Numbered from the stretch's first letter, positions 7,475 to 16,491 are shown. The stretch is 64,000 bases of DNA from Clostridia bacterium (GCA_017552615.1 JAFZPI010000048.1:1-64000); one strand, 5' to 3'. Notes: generated from the sequence alone by a model not told the origin. Translations and numbers: made by a program.

Positions 7475-8659
7475 TCAATAGGACCGATACCCGCCGGCAG
7501 GACCGCCGCCGAAACGGGAGGACCCGGACTGGGCCGGGGCATAGCCGACAACATAGGAGATGAACTGCATGAAGAGTCCGATGAGGGTGAATCCGAACCC
7601 GATATAGCCCCACCAGGGAAGTCTGAGGATGCCCTCGATGAGCATGGCGACAATAAACAGCAGGATGCCAAGGATCTGCATGATGGCGAAGATCAGGCCG
7701 GTGACCATGAATCCTTTGCCGTTGTACTCCGCGCTTGTGAAAGAGTAGATATAGAACAGGATGGTGTTTGCCAGGAAGCCCACTGCGAACATGATCGTGC
7801 CGATGATCGCCATGACACCGCTCGCATTCGCTCCGTTGAAGGAGAGTCCGGACAAATCCGCCTTGCTGGCGATCAGCGCGATCACCGGAATGACAATGAT
7901 CACAAAGACGCGGGTACCGGAGAACAGCGACGACGGGAAACGCCGGCCTTCATAGGAGTGGCTGAATCCGCCGTATTCAAACAACAGAAGAACGATGGGG
8001 GAGAAGAGGATGAGCAGGATGCCCATCAACACGGTCCAGAAATCCACGGATGAGGATTTGACGGTATAAGAGGAATATGACGAATACGAGTAGGAAGACG
8101 GGCTGGTCAGAGTAAAACTGCTGCTCGTACCGGTCGCAAGGCTTCCAATGAAAAGCGTCAGCAGGCCAATGATCAGGGCCAGCCAGGTAAAGATGAGAAT
8201 CATTCCCAGCCGTCTGAGCTTCCGGTTGCGCAGATGCTGGACAACAGATTCGAAATCCGTGGACCCCGAACCCGGCTGCGCGTAGTTCGGCGCAGGCTGG
8301 CGGTAGGTTTGCTGCGGGGGCTGCTGGTAGGCGGGCTGCGCCTGGCGTGGAGGCTGCTGCTGGTAGGCGGGTTGCGCCTGCCGTTGCGGCTGCTGATAGG
8401 CGGGCTGAGCCTGCTGGGTCGGCTGCTGGTAGTTCCGGTAGGCCTGCTGTGCGGGCTGCTGATAGCCCTGGTACGCCTGCGGAGCGGGTTGCTGGTATGC
8501 CTGCGCGGTCTGCTGCGGGCCGGTCTGCTGATAAGCTTGCGGCGCTGGCTGCTGGTAGGCCGGTTTCACGGGCTGCATGGGGCCTGTGGGCTGTTTGCTC
8601 AGGTTGACCGCATCGGATGTTTCACCCTGCGGAGCGGTAGATTTCGGATCATCCTGCAT
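7475..8659 (-). CDS. Membrane protein with Tyr/Gln/Pro-rich N-terminal repeat tail
   Basis: A 394-residue protein in two parts. Residues about 30-130 are a low-complexity tail of repeated AYQQP-like units (Ala, Tyr, Gln, Pro, with some Arg), expected to be disordered and cytosolic. After residue 150 come five or six hydrophobic helices (for example LIFTWLALIIGLLTLFIG, ILLILFSPIVLLLFEYGG, VFVIIVIPVIALIAS, MAIIGTIMFAVGFLANTILF, ILGILLFIVAMLIEGIL), with a Ser/Tyr-rich loop after the first. No enzymatic motif is visible and I do not recognise a family. It has its own promoter (8702-8730) and terminator. Function unknown. Confidence 0.8.
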   Translation of the reverse strand: MQDDPKSTAPQGETSDAVNLSKQPTGPMQPVKPAYQQPAPQAYQQTGPQQTAQAYQQPAPQAYQGYQQPAQQAYRNYQQPTQQAQPAYQQPQRQAQPAYQQQPPRQAQPAYQQPPQQTYRQPAPNYAQPGSGSTDFESVVQHLRNRKLRRLGMILIFTWLALIIGLLTLFIGSLATGTSSSFTLTSPSSYSYSSYSSYTVKSSSVDFWTVLMGILLILFSPIVLLLFEYGGFSHSYEGRRFPSSLFSGTRVFVIIVIPVIALIASKADLSGLSFNGANASGVMAIIGTIMFAVGFLANTILFYIYSFTSAEYNGKGFMVTGLIFAIMQILGILLFIVAMLIEGILRLPWWGYIGFGFTLIGLFMQFISYVVGYAPAQSGSSRFGGGPAGGYRSY

Positions 8660-8701
8660 AGGAAAGCCTCCATTTCAATTGAGTTCGTGGCTGATGGTTC
8701 T

Positions 8702-8730
8702 ATTCTACACATTGTGCGGACCGCTGTCAA
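8702..8730 (-). promoter_or_regulatory. Promoter for the Tyr/Gln-rich membrane protein
   Basis: On the minus strand TTGACA (8730-8725), 17-base spacer, TAGAAT (8707-8702), about 40 bases before the ATG. Confidence 0.8.
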
Positions 8731-8787
8731 GGCGTGCATTGGCAATCTGGGGCGGAATTTGCGGGGATTAAGCGGTTTTGGTGTAAA

Positions 8788-10557
8788 TCACTCAAACTGC
8801 GCCGCATAAAGCTTATGATAGAACCCCTTCTGCGCCATCAAGGTCTCATGCGTGCCCTGTTCCACCACATCGCCTTGGTTGACCACAAGGATGCGGTCGG
8901 CGTTCTGGATCGTGGACAAGCGGTGGGCGATGACGAAGCAGGTCTTGTCGCGCATCAGGTCGCGCATGGCGCGCTGGATGCGGCGCTCGGTGCCGACGTC
9001 CACGTTGGACGTGGCCTCGTCGAGGATCAGCATCCGGGCGTTGTAGAGCATGGCGCGGGCTATGGTCAGGAGCTGCTTCTGGCCTTTGGAGATGTTGCCG
9101 CCGTCCTCGCTAATCTCGGTCTGGTAGCCGTCCGGCAGTCGCATGATGAAGGCATGGATGTGCGCGGCCTTTGCGGCGGCGACGACCTCGTCCATCGTGG
9201 CTTCGGGGCGCCCGTAGGCGATGTTGTCGAAGATCGTTCCGCGGAAGAGCCAGGTATCCTGCAGGACCATCGCGTAGGCGCTCCGCAGGCTCCGGCGGGT
9301 GGCCTCCCGGATGTCGGTGCCGTCCACGGCGATGCGGCCGCTGTCCACGTCATAGAAGCGCATGAGAAGGTTGATGATCGTGGTCTTGCCCGCGCCGGTC
9401 GGGCCGACGATCGCGATGAGCTTGCCTGCGTCGGCCTGCAGGCTCAGATCATGGATGATCGGAACGCCGGGATCGTAGCCGAAGGCCACATGCTCCAGCG
9501 AGACATTGCCGGCCACATCGGTGAGGGCGACGGCCTTGGGCGCGTCCGCTGGCTCTTCTTCCTCGTCCAGGAGGCCGAAGACGCGCTCTGCCGCGGCGAG
9601 GGCTGAGAAGAGTTCGTTGACGATGTTGGCGATCTCGTTGATCGGGCCGGAGAACTTGCGGGAATAGAGCACGAAAGACGAAATCTTGCCAAGGTCGATG
9701 GACTGCAGGATCAGCAGGACGGAGCCGAAGAGCGCGATCAAGCTCAGGCTGGTGTTGTTGATGAAGCCCATGGTCGGGCCGATGGTCACGCCGAGGCGGT
9801 CCGCGTCCCAGTAGGCTTCCGCCGCATTGGTGTTCACCTGGTCAAAGCGGGCCTCGGCGCAGTCCTCGTAAGCGTAGGATTGGATGGTCTTCTGCCCGGC
9901 GAGCATCTCTTCGACAAAGCCATTCATCTCGCCGTAGCATTTGGAGCGCTTGCGGTAACGGGGCTGGGTCTTTTTCCGCATGCGGGAAGTATAGAGAATG
10001 GCGGTGGGCACGCTGAAGAGTGTTACCAGCGAGAGCAGGGGAGAGAGCAGGAGCATCATCACGAGTGAGCCGACGACCGTGACTGTGCTGGCCACGATCG
10101 AGACCACGTCTGTGGACATGCAGGTGGAGATCACGTCGATATCATAGTTCACGCGGCTTATGATGTCGCCGGCCTGGTGGCGGTCGAAGTAGCCCACGGG
10201 CAGGGTCATCAGCTTGTCGAAGACCTTCTGGCGCATGCTCCGGGCAAAGCGCCGGGAGACGTTGACCATGATCGTGTGGATGGCCACGGTCAGTAAAGAT
10301 GAAGTCAGATAGCAGGCCAGCATCTTCAGGGCGATGGACGTGACCTTCTCAAGGTCCACCCGGCCCTCGCCGAGCTTGACCTCGTTCATGGCCTGGCCCA
10401 CGAGGGTCGGCCCGTAAAGGGAGAGCAGGTTGGAGACCAGGCAGAGCACGGTGACGCCCGCGATCATCCACTTGAAGGGACCGAGCATGGAGAGGAGCCG
10501 CCGCAGCGCGCCGCGGGCGTTCTTCGGCTTTTGCATGATGGAATCGCGTCTGGCCAT
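8788..10557 (-). CDS. ABC exporter half-transporter, subunit 2 (consensus Walker B)
   Basis: A 589-residue type IV ABC exporter half: six membrane helices then an ATPase domain. The nucleotide domain has Walker A GPTGAGKTT, Walker B LILDEATSNVD with the catalytic Glu, and the H-loop IAHRLSTI, but its signature motif is altered to ISKGQKQ. Its partner encoded immediately upstream has the opposite pattern, so the pair should form a heterodimer with one working ATP site. Such pairs (BmrCD, TM287/288 type) export drugs or lipids at the cell membrane. The ATG follows the partner's stop codon with no gap. Substrate unknown. Confidence 0.92.
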   Translation of the reverse strand: MARRDSIMQKPKNARGALRRLLSMLGPFKWMIAGVTVLCLVSNLLSLYGPTLVGQAMNEVKLGEGRVDLEKVTSIALKMLACYLTSSLLTVAIHTIMVNVSRRFARSMRQKVFDKLMTLPVGYFDRHQAGDIISRVNYDIDVISTCMSTDVVSIVASTVTVVGSLVMMLLLSPLLSLVTLFSVPTAILYTSRMRKKTQPRYRKRSKCYGEMNGFVEEMLAGQKTIQSYAYEDCAEARFDQVNTNAAEAYWDADRLGVTIGPTMGFINNTSLSLIALFGSVLLILQSIDLGKISSFVLYSRKFSGPINEIANIVNELFSALAAAERVFGLLDEEEEPADAPKAVALTDVAGNVSLEHVAFGYDPGVPIIHDLSLQADAGKLIAIVGPTGAGKTTIINLLMRFYDVDSGRIAVDGTDIREATRRSLRSAYAMVLQDTWLFRGTIFDNIAYGRPEATMDEVVAAAKAAHIHAFIMRLPDGYQTEISEDGGNISKGQKQLLTIARAMLYNARMLILDEATSNVDVGTERRIQRAMRDLMRDKTCFVIAHRLSTIQNADRILVVNQGDVVEQGTHETLMAQKGFYHKLYAAQFE

Positions 10558-12336
10558 TCAGCTCACCTCCCCCATCTGCGTCTCGTAGATTTCCCGGTAG
10601 AAGGGGCAGGATTTGAGCAGCTCTTCATGTGTGCCATAGCCGATGGCACGGCCTTCCTCGAGTACAAGGATGGCGTCGAGTGCCATGATCGAGGACACGC
10701 GCTGTGCGATGACAATGGTTGTCGCGTCTCCATGGTGCTCCCGGATCGCTTTGCGCAGGGCAGCGTCCGTGCGGTAGTCCAGCGCGGATGAGGCGTCATC
10801 GAGGACGAGGATGTCCGGGTGCGCGGCCAGGGAGCGCGCGATCAGCAGCCGCTGCTTCTGCCCGCCGGAGAAGTTCGCTCCCGCAATGACGGCTTTGTGG
10901 TCGTACGTGTCTTCGTAGCGTTCAATAAACCCGCTGGCCATGGCGTCCGATGCCGCGGCTTTCATCTGCTCATCGTCCAGTGCCCGCCCGAAGACGATAT
11001 TCTCCCGGATCGTGTCCGCGAAGATCACGTCGTTCTGGAAGACCACGCCGAATCGCCGCCGCAAAGCCTGCCGGTCCTGGCAACGAACGTCCTTTCCATC
11101 GATATAAACCGTCCCGCCCTGCGGGTCATAGAAACGCATGAGCAGGTTGATGATCGACGTCTTGCCGCTGCCGGTTGCGCCGATGATCCCCAGGGATCCG
11201 CCTTTGGGGATGGTGAAATCAAGGTCATCGAGGCATTTCTGGCGCTGCTGCCCGGCGAAACGGGATTCGTCCTGTATATATTTCTCTTCATCGGGAAGAT
11301 AACTGAAAGAAACATGATCGAAAACGATCATCCCGTCGCGGGAAGGCTTTGCGGCTTCCGATTCGAGCAACAGAGGAAGATCATCCTCTGTTTCAACAAC
11401 TGTCTGGATACGTCCGGCTGAGGCATTGGCTTTCGACATCATCATGAAGATGCGGTTCAGGCCCATGACGCCCATCAGGATCATGTTGAAGTAGGTCAGG
11501 AAGGCCAGAATCACGCCGGGCTGGATGTCCCCGCTGTGGACGCGGCGCGCGCCGATCAGGACGACGAGCGTCAGGCCGACGTTCAGGAACAGGGTAACGA
11601 TGGGGCCAGGCAAAGCCATGATGAAGCCGGCCTTGATGTCCCGGCGGGCGGTCTCGTCCGAGGCTCCGGCGAAACGCCCTCGTTCGTGCTCCTCGCGGGA
11701 GAGGGCCTTGACCACGCGGATGCCGGTGATGTTCTCGCGCATGATGCGCACCACGTCGTCCATGCCGCGCTGCACCCGGTCATAGAGCGGGATGCCCTTG
11801 CGCGAGATAAATACCACGAGGGCGATCATGATCGGGGCCATGATGCAGAGGATACTGGCGAGCCCGGCGTCCATCACGAGGGTGATGCCGATGCCGCCGA
11901 GGAGCATGATCGGCGCGCGGATGCCGATGGTCTGCGTGGACTGGATGAACGACTGGACATTGTAGGAATCCGAGGTCATGCGGGAAATCAGGGAAGGAAG
12001 GCCTACGCGGTCCATCTGGCTGCCGGAGAGCCCCAAGGCCGAGTGGAAGAGGTCGCGCCGGAGCTCATAGGTGGCCTCTTTGGCTGTACGGACCGAGAGC
12101 CGGTTGGCGGTCACGTTCATGGTGCGGGTCAGGAAAGCCAGTCCCACCATGAAAAGCCCCCAGAGGATCACGGGGGCGATGCTTCCGCCGTTCTGCACCG
12201 CCGGAACTTCATGGTCCAGCAGGTGCTCCAGCACATAAGGGATCAGGAGCTCGAGAATGGTGCCGCCGAGCTTGATGCTCATAACGCCGCCCATCCTCCG
12301 CGCATACTTGCGTAGATAAGTCCATAAAAACTTCAT
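10558..12336 (-). CDS. ABC exporter half-transporter, subunit 1 (degenerate catalytic site)
   Basis: A 592-residue ABC exporter half with six predicted membrane helices and a C-terminal ATPase domain. Walker A is GATGSGKTS and the signature FSGGQKQ is intact, but Walker B reads LVLDDASSALD with Asp in place of the catalytic Glu, and the H-loop His is Gln (IAQRVSSI). These two substitutions are the hallmark of the non-hydrolysing site in heterodimeric exporters, complementing the degenerate signature of the downstream subunit. About residues 345-370 carry an insertion (DEEKYIQDESRFAGQQRQ) before the ATPase core. First gene of a two-gene operon. Substrate unknown. Confidence 0.92.
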   Translation of the reverse strand: MKFLWTYLRKYARRMGGVMSIKLGGTILELLIPYVLEHLLDHEVPAVQNGGSIAPVILWGLFMVGLAFLTRTMNVTANRLSVRTAKEATYELRRDLFHSALGLSGSQMDRVGLPSLISRMTSDSYNVQSFIQSTQTIGIRAPIMLLGGIGITLVMDAGLASILCIMAPIMIALVVFISRKGIPLYDRVQRGMDDVVRIMRENITGIRVVKALSREEHERGRFAGASDETARRDIKAGFIMALPGPIVTLFLNVGLTLVVLIGARRVHSGDIQPGVILAFLTYFNMILMGVMGLNRIFMMMSKANASAGRIQTVVETEDDLPLLLESEAAKPSRDGMIVFDHVSFSYLPDEEKYIQDESRFAGQQRQKCLDDLDFTIPKGGSLGIIGATGSGKTSIINLLMRFYDPQGGTVYIDGKDVRCQDRQALRRRFGVVFQNDVIFADTIRENIVFGRALDDEQMKAAASDAMASGFIERYEDTYDHKAVIAGANFSGGQKQRLLIARSLAAHPDILVLDDASSALDYRTDAALRKAIREHHGDATTIVIAQRVSSIMALDAILVLEEGRAIGYGTHEELLKSCPFYREIYETQMGEVS

Positions 12337-12388
12337 GGGATTTCTCCGCGGGTCATCCCCGCATTCCGTCAGTCATTCATACAAGCTC

Positions 12389-12417
12389 AATGTAACATGA
12401 TTCGGGCCGGAATGCAA
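12389..12417 (-). promoter_or_regulatory. Promoter for the ABC exporter operon
   Basis: On the minus strand TTGCAT (12417-12412), 17-base spacer, TACATT (12394-12389). The rest of the gap up to 12631 is AT-rich and shows no other convincing feature. Confidence 0.55.
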
Positions 12418-12631
12418 GAAATGGAAACGGGGGAGAACAGAAAAAGGACAGGCGTATCGGTTTTATATTTGCAATGTTAGGTGTATCAATTATTCATACG
12501 ATGAAAACACTCACACATCACCGTGATCAGTATCATATTCTTAGAATGACGATTAATGCCTGTACCAATAGATCAAAGCGAATTTCGGGATAATACATAA
12601 CAATGAATAGGCGTAACTAAAGGGATTAAGG

Positions 12632-14623
12632 TCAGTTTCCAAGCCAGTCAATTGTGGCATTTGAGTATTGATAATTGTAACCGTTGTCTTGGGCCCATAA
12701 TTCAGCATAGCTACCAGATTCAACCATAAGCACTATAGATGTGCGCTCAAAGGCATTGTTGCCAATGGAAACAACTGATGCAGGTATTGTCACTTCGCGA
12801 AGGCTTGTCCCAATAAATGCTTCTGCCCCAATGGTTGTGACCTCATCTTGAATAGTCAGTTTTTTAATCAAAGTACAACCATAGAAAGCTCTTGTTCCAA
12901 TTTCTGTAATCCCTGCGGGGAGCGAAATTGTGGATAAAGATGTGCAACCGGAAAATGCTTCATTGCCAATGGTTTTTACGCTTGATGGCAATTTGCAATT
13001 GGTAAGCGAGCGATTGCCTTTGAAAGCACCATTGGGAATAGTCACAATTCCAGTATTTGATAAATCAATGCGCTCAATACTGCCAAAACTGCCTGCACCG
13101 ATTGTGAGAATTGATGATGGAAGTTGATTAATTGTTGGCTTGTTTGACCACACATGTTCAGGTATGGTTGTGGTTCCATCAGCAATATTGAAAATGACCA
13201 TATTCTGAGAATTTATACTGTAAGTACTGCACTCATGGAATGAATAGGGAGATAAACTATCGGGCTCCAAATTGATTGAAAGTTTCGCTGTTTCCCATAA
13301 TGAACCTTTTTGCATGTTAGCCGGTCTTGTCAAGAATGAATTGGAGAACGCATAGCTTCCAACAAATTGAATAGCATTGTTGGCTTTAATTGCAATTCCA
13401 ACACTGATATTTGCAAATGAGTATTCACCAAAGGATATGATCTCTGAAGGAACCACAAAATTGGTAGAAATTGTGCGATTTCCACTGCTTTGCTTTTGCT
13501 CTGCGGTATACAAAGTTGAATACACTTCACCAGTATACTCTCCTTTATTGATTTCGGCGCTGATTAGACTGATTCCATAGAACGCATACGGTGGAATACT
13601 TTGGCATCCGGAACCAATTGAAATCGTAATTGGAGCATAGTCTTTACAAGCCATGGGTATTCCATTAGGCTGGTCTCTTTCCGAACCGGAATGAGATTGG
13701 TTACGAGAATCCTTATTATCACATGGATATATTAGTTTTACGTTTTTGAATGCACTATCTCCCAAAGAACTTATTGAGTTTCCGTATAGCTTTGTTGAAT
13801 ACACGCTGTATGAGCCATCAGTTCGCCAATTACCAGTGCTTTCTTCGTAGATCGGCATATAGAATTGAGCGTTCTCAAAAGCGCTTTGACCAATTGATTT
13901 AATGAATTTGGGAATCAGAGTATTTGAGATTTCATACAGCCCTCTATTAGAATAGTTTTTACTAGAAACAGTTGCCAATTTGGTCCTATTTGATAGTTCT
14001 ATGGATATTGTTGCATGTTCGAAAGCATGATTTCCGATGGTTGAAACGGTACCTGGCAGGAAGGCCTGTAAGCTGTGAAGCGTAATGCCATAGCATGCAT
14101 AATCACCAATTGTAAGAATCCCATTTGGTATCTTAGGATTAGCAGCGATTGGATATGCTACTAGCATCTTCTTTTCCTTGTGATAAATTGCGCCATCAAC
14201 CGATGCAAAAACAGAATTTGCTGGTGCAACATTAAACATGGTCACGTTATTACACCCAGCAAACGCACCTACTCCGATCATCCTGACACTATCCGGTATG
14301 CTCACGGATGTGATCTGTGAATCTTTAAATGCAAAATCACCGATTGTTGTTACTGTGTTTGGTATTATCACGGTTACCGGTTTTTGTCCATTCGCAAATG
14401 CGTACTCTTCGATCCCCGTAACAGTGTATCCGTCAAGCATGGAAGGGATATAAACATCACCATTGCTGTTTTTCCAGTCGTAGTTTGATATGATGGCAGT
14501 CCCGTTTCCTCTCATTGTATATGAATACAGCCCGCTTTGTTTGGAATTATCTGCTGTTACGATAGCAAATACGAGAGAAAGTATTGTAGAGATAAAAAGC
14601 ATCATCCAAATGCGTTTGCGCAT
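12632..14623 (-). CDS. Secreted BspA-type leucine-rich repeat protein
   Basis: A 663-residue protein with an N-terminal signal peptide (MRKRIWMMLFISTILSLVFA) followed by many BspA-type (LRR_5) repeats of the form TIGDFAFKDSQITSVSIPDSV, in which about 23-residue units repeat IG..AF...L..V.IP. It ends SYAELWAQDNGYNYQYS, a common closing cap of these proteins; no LPXTG anchor is seen, so it is probably secreted or loosely attached. BspA-like proteins bind host or environmental surfaces in several gut and oral bacteria. The gene is clearly richer in A+T than its neighbours. A strong GAGGAGGAG site precedes the ATG. It may be co-transcribed with the small upstream gene 46 bases away. Confidence 0.85.
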   Translation of the reverse strand: MRKRIWMMLFISTILSLVFAIVTADNSKQSGLYSYTMRGNGTAIISNYDWKNSNGDVYIPSMLDGYTVTGIEEYAFANGQKPVTVIIPNTVTTIGDFAFKDSQITSVSIPDSVRMIGVGAFAGCNNVTMFNVAPANSVFASVDGAIYHKEKKMLVAYPIAANPKIPNGILTIGDYACYGITLHSLQAFLPGTVSTIGNHAFEHATISIELSNRTKLATVSSKNYSNRGLYEISNTLIPKFIKSIGQSAFENAQFYMPIYEESTGNWRTDGSYSVYSTKLYGNSISSLGDSAFKNVKLIYPCDNKDSRNQSHSGSERDQPNGIPMACKDYAPITISIGSGCQSIPPYAFYGISLISAEINKGEYTGEVYSTLYTAEQKQSSGNRTISTNFVVPSEIISFGEYSFANISVGIAIKANNAIQFVGSYAFSNSFLTRPANMQKGSLWETAKLSINLEPDSLSPYSFHECSTYSINSQNMVIFNIADGTTTIPEHVWSNKPTINQLPSSILTIGAGSFGSIERIDLSNTGIVTIPNGAFKGNRSLTNCKLPSSVKTIGNEAFSGCTSLSTISLPAGITEIGTRAFYGCTLIKKLTIQDEVTTIGAEAFIGTSLREVTIPASVVSIGNNAFERTSIVLMVESGSYAELWAQDNGYNYQYSNATIDWLGN

Positions 14624-14669
14624 TGTAACTCCTCCTCGTTCAAGATGCCAAGTATTGATTCAAGCTATT

Positions 14670-14897
14670 TCACCTAATACAAAAACGACAAGGTTTACCA
14701 AGTGGAGTAGCTGGTGATGGGTATGAGAGGGCTTCCTCAAGTGTATGAAACATAATTACGCATTCTGGCTTCATTATTCCAATTTTACACCTGCCGTCCG
14801 CTGCTCGTACATCATGAATCTTTTTTGAATTTGTGTTCAGGATGTATGGAATTTCATCTGTGTTGATCTGCAGTTTTCCAAATGTCAACATGCCCAT
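14670..14897 (-). CDS. Small Cys/His protein, possibly Ada-like zinc fold
   Basis: A 75-residue protein. Its second half, from YILNTNSKKIH through a Cys-containing segment to GKPCRFC, resembles the small zinc-binding fold found at the ends of some nucleases and in Ada (NxxSxxxH...C...F.S.EEA...G..PC..C). This is a pattern-level resemblance only. An AAGGGGTGA site lies before the ATG (a second ATG follows two codons later). It lies 46 bases upstream of the BspA-like gene on the same strand and divergent from the XRE regulator, within an AT-rich patch. Function unknown. Confidence 0.5.
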   Translation of the reverse strand: MGMLTFGKLQINTDEIPYILNTNSKKIHDVRAADGRCKIGIMKPECVIMFHTLEEALSYPSPATPLGKPCRFCIR

Positions 14898-14960
14898 TCA
14901 GTTGTTTCACCCCTTAGACTTCGCCTGTCAATTCTGGTAAACGGAATGAGAGCACGAATG

Positions 14961-15053
14961 TGTTATCTCATTCACATGATAACATATATTTGTGGATTAA
15001 ACAACATAATATAACAAAATAAATTTGCTGTTTGCGTCATATATCTTGTTATC
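14961..15053. promoter_or_regulatory. TGTTATC operator-like repeats in a divergent intergenic region
   Basis: TGTTATC at 14961-14967 and its exact complement GATAACA at 14978-14984 form an inverted repeat with a 10-base spacer. A third TGTTATC lies at 15047-15053, just before the XRE gene. The region is very AT-rich and separates divergent genes, so it probably contains both promoters; the regulator downstream is the obvious candidate to bind. Confidence 0.5.
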
Positions 15054-15074
15054 ATATTTTTGAGGTGATTATTT

Positions 15075-15395
15075 GTGGACGAGTCTTTTGTCCGTGAACG
15101 CATAACCCAGCTTCGCCTAAGAAAAGGCGTTTCAGAGTATCAAATGAGCTACGATCTTGGCCATAGCCGGGGCTATGTCTACAACATCTCCTCGGGGAAG
15201 GCCCTGCCTCCGCTCAAAGAATTCTTTGCCATCTGCGATTACTTTGGCTTAACTCCCCAGGAGTTTTTTGACGAAGGCAAAGAGCATCCCGATCTAATTC
15301 GAAATGCAGTCTCAGGAATGAAACAACTTGAAGAGGAGGATTTGCTCGTACTTCTCAGCCTGATTAATAGGCTAACGAAAACAAAAGGTTCATAG
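15075..15395 (+). CDS. XRE-family helix-turn-helix regulator
   Basis: A 106-residue single-domain DNA-binding protein. Residues about 5-65 form the five-helix Cro/CI-type domain (RERITQLRLRKGVSEYQMSYDLGHSRGYVYNISSGKALPPLKEFFAICDYF in outline), followed by a short helical tail. The start is GTG at 15075 with TGAGGTGA upstream. It sits divergently from the small Cys-rich protein and the BspA-like gene, and TGTTATC repeats lie in between, suggesting local or self-regulation. No sensor or enzymatic domain is attached. Confidence 0.85.
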   Translation: MDESFVRERITQLRLRKGVSEYQMSYDLGHSRGYVYNISSGKALPPLKEFFAICDYFGLTPQEFFDEGKEHPDLIRNAVSGMKQLEEEDLLVLLSLINRLTKTKGS

Positions 15396-15495
15396 AGTTC
15401 GCTCGTAGCAGCAGATTAGATAGTGCCTTATAGAATTGGAAAACGCTAACATATGATAAAACAATCAAATATGCATGATAGTTCTTAACAATGAA

Positions 15496-15529
15496 AAAAG
15501 TGTGACTCAAATCGCCACACTTTTGTTTT
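15496..15529. terminator. Terminator at the end of the rpmA operon
   Basis: Stem AAAAGTGTG 15496-15504 / CACACTTTT 15516-15524. The symmetric A and T arms allow use on either strand; it follows rpmA on the minus strand. Confidence 0.75.
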
Positions 15530-15539
15530 TGCCCTAAGC

Positions 15540-15839
15540 TTACTGCGCCGCAGTCTCTTCCGCCACGGGATAGACGGAAACCTGCTTCTTGTCGCGGCCC
15601 TTGCGCTCGAAGCGCACGATGCCCGCAACCTTCGCGAAGAGGGTGTCGTCCTTGCCGATGCCCACATTCAGGCCGGGATGGATCTTGGTGCCGCGCTGCC
15701 GCACGAGGATGTTGCCGCCCTGGGCAAACTGACCGTCGGCACGCTTCGGGCCCAGACGCTTGGATTCGCTGTCGCGGCCATTGCGGGTGGAGCCCATGCC
15801 CTTTTTATGGGCGAAGAATTGAAGATTGAGTTTCATCAT
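15540..15839 (-). CDS. rpmA: 50S ribosomal protein L27 (Prp-processed type)
   Basis: A 99-residue L27 with [15 protein letters not shown] and [16 protein letters not shown], fully typical of the family. It begins with [14 protein letters not shown]: the extra N-terminal segment ending LQFF before Ala is the Firmicutes extension that the protease Prp removes so that the mature N-terminus can reach the peptidyl transferase centre. The gene for Prp is directly upstream and overlaps the start by four bases. Either of two adjacent ATGs could be the start. Last gene of rplU-prp-rpmA. Confidence 0.97.
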   Translation of the reverse strand: MMKLNLQFFAHKKGMGSTRNGRDSESKRLGPKRADGQFAQGGNILVRQRGTKIHPGLNVGIGKDDTLFAKVAGIVRFERKGRDKKQVSVYPVAEETAAQ

Positions 15840-16183
15840 GGCTGTTTTCCTCCGTTCACAATGGAAAGCTGTACATAGTTCGGATACGATTCGGCCAGAT
15901 CGTGAAGGCCCTGCTGCAGGACGGAGAGGATGACCTGCGCGTCGTGCTGCTGCGCTTCCGTCATCTCGGACGGGAGAGCGACTTTCATGCGCCCGGGGGT
16001 TTCACCTTCGACAGCCGGCTGGATTCCGCTGACGGATTCAAGGCTGTTGATACAGGTGAAGGCCAGGATGGATACCGCGGCGCAGATGATGTCGCTGCCT
16101 TCTTCGGCATAGCCGGAATGGCCGTTGAGTTCAAACCCGGTGAACCGGTTTTCGCGGTCCTGCCGGAGCTTAGCCCGGATCAT
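15836..16183 (-). CDS. prp: Ribosomal-processing cysteine protease Prp
   Basis: A 115-residue Prp (YsxB) protein, the cysteine protease that trims the N-terminal extension of L27. The catalytic signature is present: [18 protein letters not shown] carries the His (residue 22) and the Cys (residue 34). It lies between rplU and rpmA as in other Firmicutes, and its ATG overlaps the last base of the rplU stop codon; its end overlaps the rpmA start. This arrangement and the LQFF site in L27 agree with each other. Such processing is essential in Staphylococcus aureus; that is knowledge from the family, not from this sequence. Confidence 0.95.
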   Translation of the reverse strand: MIRAKLRQDRENRFTGFELNGHSGYAEEGSDIICAAVSILAFTCINSLESVSGIQPAVEGETPGRMKVALPSEMTEAQQHDAQVILSVLQQGLHDLAESYPNYVQLSIVNGGKQP

Positions 16184-16491
16184 TATGCGTTGATCGCGGT
16201 GATTTCCACCTTCGTGTAGGGCTGGCGATGGCCCGTCTTGCGATCGTAGTTCTTCTTGCTCTTGTACTTGCCGATGATGATCTTCTCACCTTTGACCTGC
16301 TTGACCACCTTGCCGGTGACCTTCGCGCCATCGAGCAGCGGCGTGCCGACCTTGACGTCAGCGCCTTCGCCGGCCATCAGGACGTCGAAGCTGATCTCGC
16401 TTCCGTCTTCCTGTTCGACCTTTTCGATGTAGATCACATCACCCTGGGATACCCGATACTGTTTGCCACCCGCTGCAATGATTGCGTACAT
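16183..16491 (-). CDS. rplU: 50S ribosomal protein L21
   Basis: A 102-residue L21 starting MYAIIAAGGKQYRVSQGD and ending with KKNYDRKTGHRQPYTKV, both family signatures. The frame extends upstream without stops, but the start at 16491 is fixed by homology and by the GAAGGAGGTG site before it. First gene of rplU-prp-rpmA; it is preceded by a structured leader and a strong promoter, pointing to autoregulation of the operon by L21. Confidence 0.97.
   Translation of the reverse strand: MYAIIAAGGKQYRVSQGDVIYIEKVEQEDGSEISFDVLMAGEGADVKVGTPLLDGAKVTGKVVKQVKGEKIIIGKYKSKKNYDRKTGHRQPYTKVEITAINA

Noticed and set aside
8234..8809. Plus-strand frame with Leu/Gly/Arg repeats, and the possibility of a CRISPR-like array
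   Set aside because: The periodicity comes from the AYQQP codon repeats of the minus-strand gene; there are no spacers or conserved palindromic repeat units.
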